Positions 51,013-63,019 of a DNA stretch of 64,000 bases are shown one piece after another (positions within the stretch are counted from its first letter, which is position 1; the number at the start of each line of letters is the position of its first letter). Source of the stretch: Steromphala cineraria (taxonomy: Eukaryota > Mollusca > Gastropoda > Trochida > Trochidae). The DNA lies in assembly GCA_916613615.1 (NCBI GenBank), contig OU744737.1, forward strand, positions 3,678,001-3,742,000, in the 5' to 3' direction. A program made the translations under genes and the position numbers. A model generated the notes under the pieces. It saw only the letters and a program-made list of their open reading frames with translations, was not told the DNA's origin and did no database searches.

Positions 51013-52849
51013 TTGGATACAATATCCATGTCTCGAAACTCTTCAAACGGAAAAACTTTCCTCCTAATACTGCAATGCCAAGGATTGACTATTCTAAGTG
51101 GGCGTGTCTCAGACGTCTTTAATTTTCGTTTGATTCTTAGCAAAAGATAGATATCACATTTTCTGTCACTCATTTCTAACACTTTAGATGTAAAATATGC
51201 TGGTTGGATACAATATCCATGTCTCGAAACTCTTCAAACGGAAAAACTTTCCTCCTAATACTGCAATGCCAAGGATTGACTTTGTTAAGTGGGCGTGTCT
51301 CAGACGTCTTTAATTTTGAGTTGATTCTTAGCAAAAGACAGATATCACATGTTCAGTCACTAATTTCTTACAGTTTAGATGTAAAATATATTGGTTAGTT
51401 ACAACATCAATGTCAAGCAACTCTTGAATGTGAAAAAAACCTCCACCTAATACTGCAATACCAAGGATTGAGTATTTGATGAGGGCATGTCACAGACGCC
51501 TTTAATTTTGAGTTGATTCTTAGCAAAAGACAGAAATCACATGTTCAGTCACTCATTTCTGACACTTCAAGTGTACAACATGCTGATTGGATACAATAGC
51601 CATGTCTCGAAACTCTTAAATCTGAAAAAGATTCCTCCTAATACTGCAATGCCAAGGATTGACTATTTTAAGTGGGCGTGTCTCAGACGTCTTTAACTTT
51701 CGTTTTAGTCTACGCAAAAGACAGATATCACATGTTCTGTCACTCATTTCTAACACTTTAGATGTAAAATATGCTGGTTGGATACAATATCCATGTCTAG
51801 AAACTCTTAAAACGGAAAAACTTTCCTCCTAATACTGCAATGCCAAGGATTGACTATTTTAAGTGGGCGTGTCTCAGACGTCCTTAATTTTCGTTTGATT
51901 CTTAGCAAAAGACAGATATCACATGTTCAGTCACTCATTTCTAACACTTAAGATGTAAAATATGCTGGTTGGATACAATGTCCATGTCTAGAATCTCTTA
52001 AAATGGAAAAACTTTCCTCCTAATACTGCAATGCCATGGATTGACTATTTTAAGTGTGCGTGTCTCAGACGTTTTTAACTTTCATTTGATTCTTAGCAAA
52101 TGTCTCGAAACTCTTCAAACGGAAAAACTTTCCTCCTAATACTGCAATGCCAAGGATTGACTTTGTTAAGTGGGCATGTCTCAGACGTCTTTAATTTTGA
52201 GTTGATTCTTAGCAAAAGACAGATATCACATGTTCAGTCACTAATTTCTTACAGTTTAGATGTAAAATATATTGGTTCGTTACAACATCAATGTCAAGCA
52301 ACTCTTGAATGTGAAAAAAACATCCTCCTAATACTGCAATACCAAGGATTGAGTATTTCATGAGGGCATGTCACAGACGCCTTTAATTTTGAGTTGATTC
52401 TTAGCAAAAGACAGAAATCACATGTTTAGTCACTCTTTTCTGACACCTTAAGTGTACAATATGCTGATTAGATACAATAGCCATGTCTCGAAACTCTTAA
52501 ATCTGAAAAAAATTCCTCCCAATACTGCAATGCCAAGGATTGACTATTTTAAGTGGGCGTGTCTCAGACGTCTTTAACTTTCGTTTAAGTCTTAGCAAAA
52601 GACAGATATCACATGTTCTGTCACTCATTTCTAACACTTTAGATGTAAAATATGCTGGTTGGATACAATATCCATGTCTAGAAACTCTTAAAACGGAAAA
52701 ACTTTCCTCCTAATACTGCAATGCCAAGGAATGACTATTTTAAGTGGGCGTGTCCCAGATGTCTTTACTGTTCGTTTGATTCCTAGCAAAAGACAGATAT
52801 CACATGATCAGTCACTCAATTCTAATACTTTAGATGTAAAATATGCTGG
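51013..52849 (+). repeat. 1,837-bp tandem duplication, copy 1
   Basis: Nine monomers plus Xt. Overlaps the end of the 1,454-bp pair, so the two duplications are nested. It carries the rare Y1 variant TTGGTTCGTTAC (52,27x), which removes a stop codon and lengthens a chance frame to 87 codons. Confidence 0.87.
52049..52164 (+). repeat. Truncated monomer Xt no. 13 (116 bp)
   Basis: Junction at 52100/52101, G form, with ACGTTTTTAAC. The following X1 has GTTAAGTGGGCATG, not the GTTTAG of nos. 10-12. Confidence 0.93.
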
Positions 52850-54686
52850 TTGGATACAATATCCATGTCTCGAAACTCTTAAAACGGAAAAACTTTCCTC
52901 CTAATACTGCAATGCCAAGGATTGACTATTCTAAGTGGGCGTGTCTCAGACGTCTTTAATTTTCGTTTGATTCTTAGCAAAAGATAGATATCACATTTTC
53001 TGTCACTCATTTCTAACACTTTAGATGTAAAATATGCTGGTTGGATACAATATCCATGTCTCGAAACTCTTCAAACGGAAAAACTTTCCTCCTAATACTG
53101 CAATGCCAAGGATTGACTTTGTTAAGTGGGCGTGTCTCAGACGTCTTTAATTTTGAGTTGATTCTTAGCAAAAGACAGATATCACATGTTCAGTCACTAA
53201 TTTCTTACAGTTTAGATGTAAAATATATTGGTTAGTTACAACATCAATGTCAAGCAACTCTTGAATGTGAAAAAAACCTCCACCTAATACTGCAATACCA
53301 AGGATTGAGTATTTGATGAGGGCATGTCACAGACGCCTTTAATTTTGAGTTGATTCTTAGCAAAAGACAGAAATCACATGTTCAGTCACTCATTTCTGAC
53401 ACTTCAAGTGTACAACATGCTGATTGGATACAATAGCCATGTCTCGAAACTCTTAAATCTGAAAAAGATTCCTCCTAATACTGCAATGCCAAGGATTGAC
53501 TATTTTAAGTGGGCGTGTCTCAGACGTCTTTAACTTTCGTTTTAGTCTACGCAAAAGACAGATATCACATGTTCTGTCACTCATTTCTAACACTTTAGAT
53601 GTAAAATATGCTGGTTGGATACAATATCCATGTCTAGAAACTCTTAAAACGGAAAAACTTTCCTCCTAATACTGCAATGCCAAGGATTGACTATTTTAAG
53701 TGGGCGTGTCTCAGACGTCCTTAATTTTCGTTTGATTCTTAGCAAAAGACAGATATCACATGTTCAGTCACTCATTTCTAACACTTAAGATGTAAAATAT
53801 GCTGGTTGGATACAATGTCCATGTCTAGAATCTCTTAAAATGGAAAAACTTTCCTCCTAATACTGCAATGCCATGGATTGACTATTTTAAGTGTGCGTGT
53901 CTCAGACGTTTTTAACTTTCATTTGATTCTTAGCAAATGTCTCGAAACTCTTCAAACGGAAAAACTTTCCTCCTAATACTGCAATGCCAAGGATTGACTT
54001 TGTTAAGTGGGCATGTCTCAGACGTCTTTAATTTTGAGTTGATTCTTAGCAAAAGACAGATATCACATGTTCAGTCACTAATTTCTTACAGTTTAGATGT
54101 AAAATATATTGGTTCGTTACAACATCAATGTCAAGCAACTCTTGAATGTGAAAAAAACATCCTCCTAATACTGCAATACCAAGGATTGAGTATTTCATGA
54201 GGGCATGTCACAGACGCCTTTAATTTTGAGTTGATTCTTAGCAAAAGACAGAAATCACATGTTTAGTCACTCTTTTCTGACACCTTAAGTGTACAATATG
54301 CTGATTAGATACAATAGCCATGTCTCGAAACTCTTAAATCTGAAAAAAAGTCCTCCCAATACTGCAATGCCAAGGATTGACTATTTTAAGTGGGCGTGTC
54401 TCAGACGTCTTTAACTTTCGTTTAAGTCTTAGCAAAAGACAGATATCACATGTTCTGTCACTCATTTCTAACACTTTAGATGTAAAATATGCTGGTTGGA
54501 TACAATATCCATGTCTAGAAACTCTTAAAACGGAAAAACTTTCCTCCTAATACTGCAATGCCAAGGAATGACTATTTTAAGTGGGCGTGTCTCAGATGTC
54601 TTTACTGTTCGTTTGATTCCTAGCAAAAGACAGATATCACATGATCAGTCACTCAATTCTAATACTTTAGATGTAAAATATGCTGG
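52850..54686 (+). repeat. 1,837-bp tandem duplication, copy 2
   Basis: Follows copy 1 at a fixed 1,837 bp, repeating GACTATTCTAAG (51,087/52,924), TTGGTTCGTTAC (54,11x) and GTTTAGTCACTC. The few differences include AAAAAAAGTCCTCCC at 54,34x and GTGTCTCAGATG where copy 1 has GTGTCCCAGATG. Confidence 0.88.
53886..54001 (+). repeat. Truncated monomer Xt no. 14 (116 bp)
   Basis: Junction at 53937/53938, G form, with ACGTTTTTAAC. Duplicate of no. 13 at +1,837. Confidence 0.93.
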
Positions 54687-56905
54687 TTGGATACAATATC
54701 CATGTCTAGAAACTCTTAAAACGGAAAAACTTTCCTCCTAATACTGCAATGCCAAGGATTGACTTTGTTAAGTGGGCGTGTCTCAGACGTCTTTAATTTT
54801 GAGTTGATTCTTAGCAAAAGACAGATATCACATGTTCAGTCACTAATTTCTTACAGTTTAGATGTAAAATATATTGGTTAGTTACAACATCAATGTCAAG
54901 CAACTCTTGAATGTGAAAAAAACCTCCACCTAATACTGCAATACCAAGGATTGAGTATTTGATGAGGGCATGTCACAGACGCCTTTAATTTTGAGTTGAT
55001 TCTTAGCAAAAGACAGAAATCACATGTTCAGTCACTCATTTCTGACACTTCAAGTGTACAACATGCTGATTGGATACAATAGCCATGTCTCGAAACTCTT
55101 AAATCTGAAAAAGATTCCTCCTAATACTGCAATGCCAAGGATTGACTATTTTAAGTGGGTGTGTCTCAGACGTCTTTAACTTTCGTTTTAGTCTACGCAA
55201 AAGACAGATATCACATGTTCTGTCACTCATTTCTAACACTTTAGATGTAAAATATGCTGGTTGGATACAATATCCATGTCTAGAAACTCTTAAAACGGAA
55301 AAACTTTCCTCCTAATACTGCAATGCCAAGGATTGACTATTTTAAGTGGGCGCGTCTCAGACGTCCTTAATTTTCGTTTGATTCTTAGCAAAAGACAGAT
55401 ATCACATGTTCAGTCACTCATTTCTAACACTTAAGATGTAAAATATGCTGGTTGGATACAATGTCCATGTCTAGAATCTCTTAAAATGGAAAAACTTTCC
55501 TCCTAATACTGCAATGCCATGGATTGACTATTTTAAGTGTGCGTGTCTCAGACGTCTTTAACTTTCATTTGATTCTTAGCAAATGTCTCGAAACTCTTCA
55601 AACGGAAAAACTTTCCTCCTAATACTGCAATGCCAAGGATTGACTTTGTTAAGTGGGCATGTCTCAGACGTCTTTAATTTTGAGTTGATTCTTAGCAAAA
55701 GACAGATATCACATGTTCAGTCACTAATTTCTTACAGTTTAGATATAAAATATATTGGTTAGTTACAACATCAATGTCAAGCAACTCTTGAATGTGAAAA
55801 AAACATCCTCCTAATACTGCAATACCAAGGATTGAGTATTTCATGAGGGCATGTCACAGACGCCTTTAATTTTGAGTTGATTCTTAGCAAAAGACAGAAA
55901 TCACATGTTTAGTCACTCTTTTCTGACACCTTAAGTGTACAATATGCTGATTAGATACAATAGCCATGTCTCGAAACTCTTAAATCTGAAAAAAATTCCT
56001 CCCAATACTGCAATGCCAAGGATTGACTATTTCAAGTGGGCGTGTCTCAGACGTCTTTAACTTTCGTTTAAGTCTTAGCAAAAGACAGATATCACATGTT
56101 CTGTCACTCATTTCTAACACTTTAGATGTAAAATATGCTGGTTGGATACAATATCCATGTCTAGAAACTCTTAAAACGGAAAAACTTTCCTCCTAATACT
56201 GCAATGCCAAGGATTGACTATTTTAAGTGGGCGTGTCTCAGATGTCTTTACTGTTCGTTTGATTCCTAGCAAAAGACAGATATCACATGATCAGTCACTC
56301 AATTCTAATACTTTAGATGTAAAATATGCTGGTTGGATACAATATCCATGTCTAGAAACTCTTAAAACGGAAAAACTTTCCTCCTAATACTGCAATGCCA
56401 AGGATTGACTATTTTAAGTGGGCGTGTCTCAGACGTCTTTAATTTTCGTTTGATTCTTAGCAAAAGACAAATATCACATGTTCAGTCACTCATTTCTAAC
56501 ACTTTAGATGTAAAATATGCTGGTTGGATACAATATCCATGTCTCGAAACTCTTAAAACGGAAAAACTTTCCTCCTAATACTGCAATGCCAAGGATTGAC
56601 TCTTTTAAGTGGGCGTGTCTCAGATGTCTTTACTTTTCGTTTGATTCCTAGTAAAAGACAGATATCACATGATCAGTCACTCATTTCTAACACTTTAGAT
56701 GTAAAATATGCTGGTTGGATACAATATCCATGTCTAGAAACTCTTAAAACGGAAAAACTTTCCTCCTAATACTGCAATGCCAAGGATTGACTATTTTAAG
56801 TGGGCGTGTCTCAGACGTCTTTAATTTTCGTTTGATTCTTAGCAAAAGACAAATATCACATGTTCAGTCACTCATTTCTAACACTTTAGATGTAAAATAT
56901 GCTGG
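54687..56905 (+). repeat. Last Xt-bearing block, 11 monomers plus Xt
   Basis: 2,219 bp. The start fuses an X5-type head (CTAGAAACTCTTAAAACGG) to an X1 body (GACTTTGTTAAG), so one monomer is missing and the Xt spacing falls to 1,646 bp. CTCCACCTAATACTGC and ACTGTTCG variants carry over from the previous units. Ends with X7, X4 and X7 copies leading into the Xt-free domain. Confidence 0.83.
55532..55647 (+). repeat. Truncated monomer Xt no. 15 (116 bp)
   Basis: Junction at 55583/55584, G form, but with ACGTCTTTAAC instead of ACGTTTTTAAC. It is the last Xt; none is seen in the remaining 8.3 kb. Confidence 0.93.
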
Positions 56906-58242
56906 TTGGATACAATATCCATGTCTAGAAACTCTTAAAACGGAAAAACTTTCCTCCTAATACTGCAATGCCAAGGAATGACTATTTTAAGTGGGCGTGT
57001 CTCAGATGTCTTTACTGTTCGTTTAAGTCTTAGCAAAAGACAGATATCACATGTTCTGTCACTCAATTCTAATACTTTAGATGTAAAATATGCTGGTTGG
57101 ATACAATATCCATGTCTAGAAACTCTTAAAACGGAAAAACTTTCCTCCTAATACTGCAATGCCAAGGAATGACTATTTTAAGTGGGCGTGTCTCAGATGT
57201 CTTTACTGTTCGTTTGATTCCTAGCAAAAGACAGATATCACATGATCAGTCACTCAATTCTAATACTTTAGATGTAAAATATGCTGGTTGGATACAATAT
57301 CCATGTCTAGAAACTCTTAAAACGGAAAAACTTTCCTCCTAATACTGCAATGCCAAGGATTGACTATTTTAAGTGGGCGTGTCTCAGACGTCTTTAATTT
57401 TCGTTTGATTCTTAGCAAAAGACAAATATCACATGTTCAGTCACTCATTTCTAACACTTTAGATGTAAAATATGCTGGTTGGATACAATATCCATGTCTC
57501 GAAACTCTTAAAACGGAAAAACTTTCCTCCTAATACTGCAATGCCAAGGATTGACTATTTTAAGTGGGCGTGTCTCAGATGTCTTTACTTTTCGTTTGAT
57601 TCCTAGTAAAAGACAGATATGACATGATCAGTCACTCATTTCTAACACTTTAGATGTAAAATATGCTGGTTGGATACAATATCCATGTCTAGAAACTCTT
57701 AAAACGGAAAAACTTTCCTCCTAATACTGCAATGCCAAGGATTGACTATTTTAAGTGGGCGTGTCTCAGACGTCTTTAATTTTCGTTTGATTCTTAGCAA
57801 AAGACAAATATCACATGTTCAGTCACTCATTTCTAACACTTTAGATGTAAAATATGCTGGTTGGATACAATATCCATGTCTCGAAACTCTTAAAACGGAA
57901 AAACTTTCCTCCTAATACTGCAATGCCAAGGATTGACTATTTTAAGTGGGCGTGTCTCAGATGTCTTCACTTTTCGTTTGATTCCAAGTAAAAGACAGAT
58001 ATCACATGATCAGTCACTCATTTCTAACACTTTAGATGTAAAATATGCTGGTTGGATACAATATCCATGTCAAGAAACTCTTAAAACGGAAAAACTTTCC
58101 TCCTAATACTGCAATGCCAAGGATTGACTATTTTAAGTGGGCGTGTCTCAGACGTCTTTAATTTTCGTTTGATTCTTAGCAAAAGACAAATATCACATGT
58201 TCAGTCACTCATTTCTAACACTTTAGATGTAAAATATGCTGG
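56906..58242 (+). repeat. 1,337-bp X-only 7-monomer unit, copy 1
   Basis: Seven X-family monomers with no Y: X4 types alternate with X7 types. Markers are CCAAGGAATGAC twice, TACTGTTCGTTTAAGTC, GATATGACATGATC (57,621), TCTTCACTTTTCG, CCAAGTAAAAG and CATGTCAAGAAACTC. Confidence 0.88.
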
Positions 58243-59579
58243 TTGGATACAATATCCATGTCTAGAAACTCTTAAAACGGAAAAACTTTCCTCCTAATAC
58301 TGCAATGCCAAGGAATGACTATTTTAAGTGGGCGTGTCTCAGATGTCTTTACTGTTCGTTTAAGTCTTAGCAAAAGACAGATATCACATGTTCTGTCACT
58401 CAATTCTAATACTTTAGATGTAAAATATGCTGGTTGGATACAATATCCATGTCTAGAAACTCTTAAAACGGAAAAACTTTCCTCCTAATACTGCAATGCC
58501 AAGGAATGACTATTTTAAGTGGGCGTGTCTCAGATGTCTTTACTGTTCGTTTGATTCCTAGCAAAAGACAGATATCACATGATCAGTCACTCAATTCTAA
58601 TACTTTAGATGTAAAATATGCTGGTTGGATACAATATCCATGTCTAGAAACTCTTAAAACGGAAAAACTTTCCTCCTAATACTGCAATGCCAAGGATTGA
58701 CTATTTTAAGTGGGCGTGTCTCAGACGTCTTTAATTTTCGTTTGATTCTTAGCAAAAGACAAATATCACATGTTCAGTCACTCATTTCTAACACTTTAGA
58801 TGTAAAATATGCTGGTTGGATACAATATCCATGTCTCGAAACTCTTAAAACGGAAAAACTTTCCTCCTAATACTGCAATGCCAAGGATTGACTATTTTAA
58901 GTGGGCGTGTCTCAGATGTCTTTACTTTTCGTTTGATTCCTAGTAAAAGACAGATATGACATGATCAGTCACTCATTTCTAACACTTTAGATGTAAAATA
59001 TGCTGGTTGGATACAATATCCATGTCTAGAAACTCTTAAAACGGAAAAACTTTCCTCCTAATACTGCAATGCCAAGGATTGACTATTTTAAGTGGGCGTG
59101 TCTCAGACGTCTTTAATTTTCGTTTGATTCTTAGCAAAAGACAAATATCACATGTTCAGTCACTCATTTCTAACACTTTAGATGTAAAATATGCTGGTTG
59201 GATACAATATCCATGTCTCGAAACTCTTAAAACGGAAAAACTTTCCTCCTAATACTGCAATGCCAAGGATTGACTATTTTAAGTGGGCGTGTCTCAGATG
59301 TCTTCACTTTTCGTTTGATTCCAAGTAAAAGACAGATATCACATGATCAGTCACTCATTTCTAACACTTTAGATGTAAAATATGCTGGTTGGATACAATA
59401 TCCATGTCAAGAAACTCTTAAAACGGAAAAACTTTCCTCCTAATACTGCAATGCCAAGGATTGACTATTTTAAGTGGGCGTGTCTCAGACGTCTTTAATT
59501 TTCGTTTGATTCTTAGCAAAAGATAGATATCACATTTTCTGTCACTCATTTCTAACACTTTAGATGTAAAATATGCTGG
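58243..59579 (+). repeat. 1,337-bp X-only 7-monomer unit, copy 2
   Basis: Matches copy 1 at +1,337, including GATATGACATGATC at 58,958 and CATGTCAAGAAACTC at about 59,407. The last monomer is X5 (GATAGATATC) instead of X7 and leads into X1. Confidence 0.88.
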
Positions 59580-60917
59580 TTGGATACAATATCCATGTCT
59601 CGAAACTCTTCAAACGGAAAAACTTTCCTCCTAATACTGCAATGCCAAGGATTGACTTTGTTAAGTGGGCATGTCTCAGACGTCTTTAATTTTGAGTTGA
59701 TTCTTAGCAAAAGACAGATATCACATGTTCAGTCACTAATTTCTTACAGTTTAGATGTAAAATATATTGGTTAGTTACAACATCAATGTCAAGCAACTCT
59801 TGAATGTGAAAAAAACATCCTCCTAATACTGCAACACCAAGGATTGAGTATTTCATGAGGGCATGTCACAGACGCCTTTAATTTTGAGTTGATTCTTAGC
59901 AAAAGACAGAAATCACATGTTCAGTCACTCATTTCTGACACCTTAAGTGTACAATATGCTGATTGGATACAATAGCCATGTCTCGAAACTCTTAAATCTG
60001 AAAAAAATTCCTCCAAATACTGCAATGCCAAGGATTGACTATTTTAAGTGGGCGTGTCTCAGACGTCTTTAACTTTCGTTTAAGTCTTAGCAAAAGACAG
60101 ATATCACATGTTCTGTCACTCATTTCTAACGCTTTAGATGTAAAATATGCTGGTTGGATACAATATCCATGTCTAGAAACTCTTAAAACGGAAAAACTTT
60201 CCTCCTAATACTGCAATGCCAAGGATTGACTATTTTAAGTGGGCGTGTCTCAGATGTCTTTACTGTTCGTTTGATTCCTAGCAAAAGACAGATATCACAT
60301 GATCAGTCACTCAATTCTAATACTTTAGATGTAAAATATGCTGGTTGGATACAATATCCATGTCTAGAAACTCTTAAAACGGAAAAACTTTCCTCCTAAT
60401 ACTGCAATGCCAAGGATTGACTATTTTAAGTGGGCGTGTCTCAGACGTCTTTAATTTTCGTTTGATTCTTAGCAAAAGACAAATATCACATGTTCAGTCA
60501 CTCATTTCTAACACTTTAGATGTAAAATATGCTGGTTGGATACAATATCCATGTCTCGAAACTCTTAAAACGGAAAAACTTTCCTCCTAATACTGCAATG
60601 CCAAGGATTGACTATTTTAAGTGGGCGTGTCTCAGATGTCTTTACTTTTCGTTTGACTCCTAGTAAAAGACAGATATCACATGATCAGTCACTCATTTCT
60701 AACACTTTAGATGTAAAATATGCTGGTTGGATACAATATCCATGTCTAGAAACTCTTAAAACGGAAAAACTTTCCTCCTAATACTGCAATGCCAAGGATT
60801 GACTATTTTAAGTGGGCGTGTCTCAGACGTCTTTAATTTTCGTTTGATTCTTAGCAAAAGACAAATATCACATTTTCTGTCACTCATTTCTAACACTTTA
60901 GATGTAAAATATGCTGG
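59580..60917 (+). repeat. 7-monomer unit with a single Y (1,338 bp)
   Basis: X1-Y1-X3-X4-X7-X4-X7 type. Y1 has GCAACACCAAGG and ends TGACACCTTAAGTGTACAAT, a Y1/Y2 mixture. X3 follows Y1 directly, so X2 and Y2 are absent. X3 carries CTAACGCTTTAG. Confidence 0.85.
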
Positions 60918-62254
60918 TTGGATACAATATCCATGTCTAGAAACTCTTAAAACGGAAAAACTTTCCTCCTAATACTGCAATGCCAAGGAATGACTATTTT
61001 AAGTGGGCGTGTCTCAGATGTCTTTACTGTTCGTTTAAGTCTTAGCAAAAGACAGATATCACATGTTCTGTCACTCAATTCTAATACTTTAGATGTAAAA
61101 TATGCTGGTTGGATACAATATCCATGTCTAGAAACTCTTAAAACGGAAAAACTTTCCTCCTAATACTGCAATGCCAAGGAATGACTATTTTAAGTGGGCG
61201 TGTCTCAGATGTCTTTACTGTTCGTTTGATTCCTAGCAAAAGACAGATATCACATGATCAGTCACTCAATTCTAATACTTTAGATGTAAAATATGCTGGT
61301 TGGATACAATATCCATGTCTAGAAACTCTTAAAACGGAAAAACTTTCCTCCTAATACTGCAATGCCAAGGATTGACTATTTTAAGTGGGCGTGTCTCAGA
61401 CGTCTTTAAATTTCGTTTGATTCTTAGCAAAAGACAAATATCACATGTTCAGTCACTCATTTCTAACACTTTAGATGTAAAATATGCTGGTTGGATACAA
61501 TATCCATGTCTCGAAACTCTTAAAACGGAAAAACTTTCCTCCTAATACTGCAATGCCAAGGATTGACTATTTTAAGTGGGCGTGTCTCAGATGTCTTTAC
61601 TTTTCGTTTGATTCCTAGTAAAAGACAGATATGACATGATCAGTCACTCATTTCTAACACTTTAGATGTAAAATATGCTGGTTGGATACAATATCCATGT
61701 CTAGAAACTCTTAAAACGGAAAAACTTTCCTCCTAATACTGCAATGCCAAGGATTGACTATTTTAAGTGGGCGTGTCTCAGACGTCTTTAATTTTCGTTT
61801 GATTCTTAGCAAAAGACAAATATCACATGTTCAGTCACTCATTTCTAACACTTTAGATGTAAAATATGCTGGTTGGATACAATATCCATGTCTCGAAACT
61901 CTTAAAACGGAAAAACTTTCCTCCTAATACTGCAATGCCAAGGATTGACTATTTTAAGTGGGCGTGTCTCAGATGTCTTCACTTTTCGTTTGATTCCAAG
62001 TAAAAGACAGATATCACATGATCAGTCACTCATTTCTAACACTTTAGATGTAAAATATGCTGGTTGGATACAATATCCATGTCAAGAAACTCTTAAAACG
62101 GAAAAACTTTCCTCCTAATACTGCAATGCCAAGGATTGACTATTTTAAGTGGGCGTGTCTCAGACGTCTTTAATTTTCGTTTGATTCTTAGCAAAAGATA
62201 GATATCACATTTTCTGTCACTCATTTCTAACACTTTAGATGTAAAATATGCTGG
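60918..62254 (+). repeat. 1,337-bp X-only 7-monomer unit, copy 3
   Basis: Matches copy 2 at +2,675, with GATATGACATGATC at 61,633 and CATGTCAAGAAACTC at about 62,082. It ends with X5 as copy 2 does. So copies 2 and 3, each with the preceding or following Y-bearing unit, form a 2,675-bp, 14-monomer period. Confidence 0.87.
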
Positions 62255-63019
62255 TTGGATACAATATCCATGTCTCGAAACTCTTCAAACGGAAAAACTT
62301 TCCTCCTAATACTGCAATGCCAAGGATTGACTTTGTTAAGTGGGCATGTCTCAGACGTGTTTAATTTTGAGTTGATTCTTAGCAAAAGACAGATATCACA
62401 TGTTCAGTCACTAATTTCTTACAGTTTAGATGTAAAATATATTGGTTAGTTACAACATCAATGTCAAGCAACTCTTGAATGTGAAAAAAACATCCTCCTA
62501 ATACTGCAACACCAAGGATTGAGTATTTGATGAGGGCATGTCACAGACGCCTTTAATTTTGAGTTGATTCTTAGCAAAAGACAGAAATCACATGTTCAGT
62601 CACTCATTTCTGACACCTTAAGTGTACAATATGCTGATTGGATACAATAGCCATGTCTAGAAACTCTTAAAACGGAAAAACTTTCCTCCTAATACTGCAA
62701 TGCCAAGGATTGACTATTTTAAGTGGGCGTGTCTCAGATGTCTTCACTTTTCGTTTGATTCCAAGTAAAAGACAGATATCACATGATCAGTCACTCATTT
62801 CTAACACTTTAGATGTAAAATATGCTGGTTGGATACAATATCCATGTCAAGAAACTCTTAAAACGGAAAAACTTTCCTCCTAATACTGCAATGCCAAGGA
62901 TTGACTATTTTAAGTGGGCGTGTCTCAGACGTCTTTAATTTTCGTTTGATTCTTAGCAAAAGATAGATATCACATTTTCTGTCACTCATTTCTAACACTT
63001 TAGATGTAAAATATGCTGG
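62255..63019 (+). repeat. 4-monomer unit X1-Y1-X4-X5
   Basis: 765 bp. Y1 (GCAACACCAAGG, TTTGATGAG) is followed by an X monomer starting CAATAGCCATGTCTAG, then the CCAAGTAAAAG X4 and an X5. X1 has a private GACGTGTTTAATTTTG. Confidence 0.85.

Larger units (their letters stand above)
49061..51968 (+). repeat. 1,454-bp tandem duplication (two copies)
   Basis: Copies 49061-50514 and 50515-51968, each seven monomers plus Xt. They share GACATATATCACATG (49,50x and 50,95x), CTCCACCTAATACTGC (49,98x and 51,44x), ACGTTTTTAAC in Xt and TTTTAGTCTACGC in X3. A third unit follows from 51969, stretched to 1,837 bp. Confidence 0.87.

Noticed and set aside
52270..52285. RNA polymerase III B-box-like GGTTCGTTAC
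   Set aside because: Only the first six bases fit GGTTCGANTCC, no A box lies at a suitable distance, and the variant occurs in just two copies made by one duplication.
52100..52363. 87-codon frame, also at 53937-54200
   Set aside because: It is the same X1 frame extended by a TAG to TCG change in Y1. Both copies come from one 1,837-bp duplication, so the recurrence is not independent evidence of coding.
5736..55647. Truncated monomers as insertion sites of a mobile element
   Set aside because: The junction is a simple 75-bp deletion with at most one base of shared sequence, no added bases, no target-site duplication and no terminal inverted repeats.
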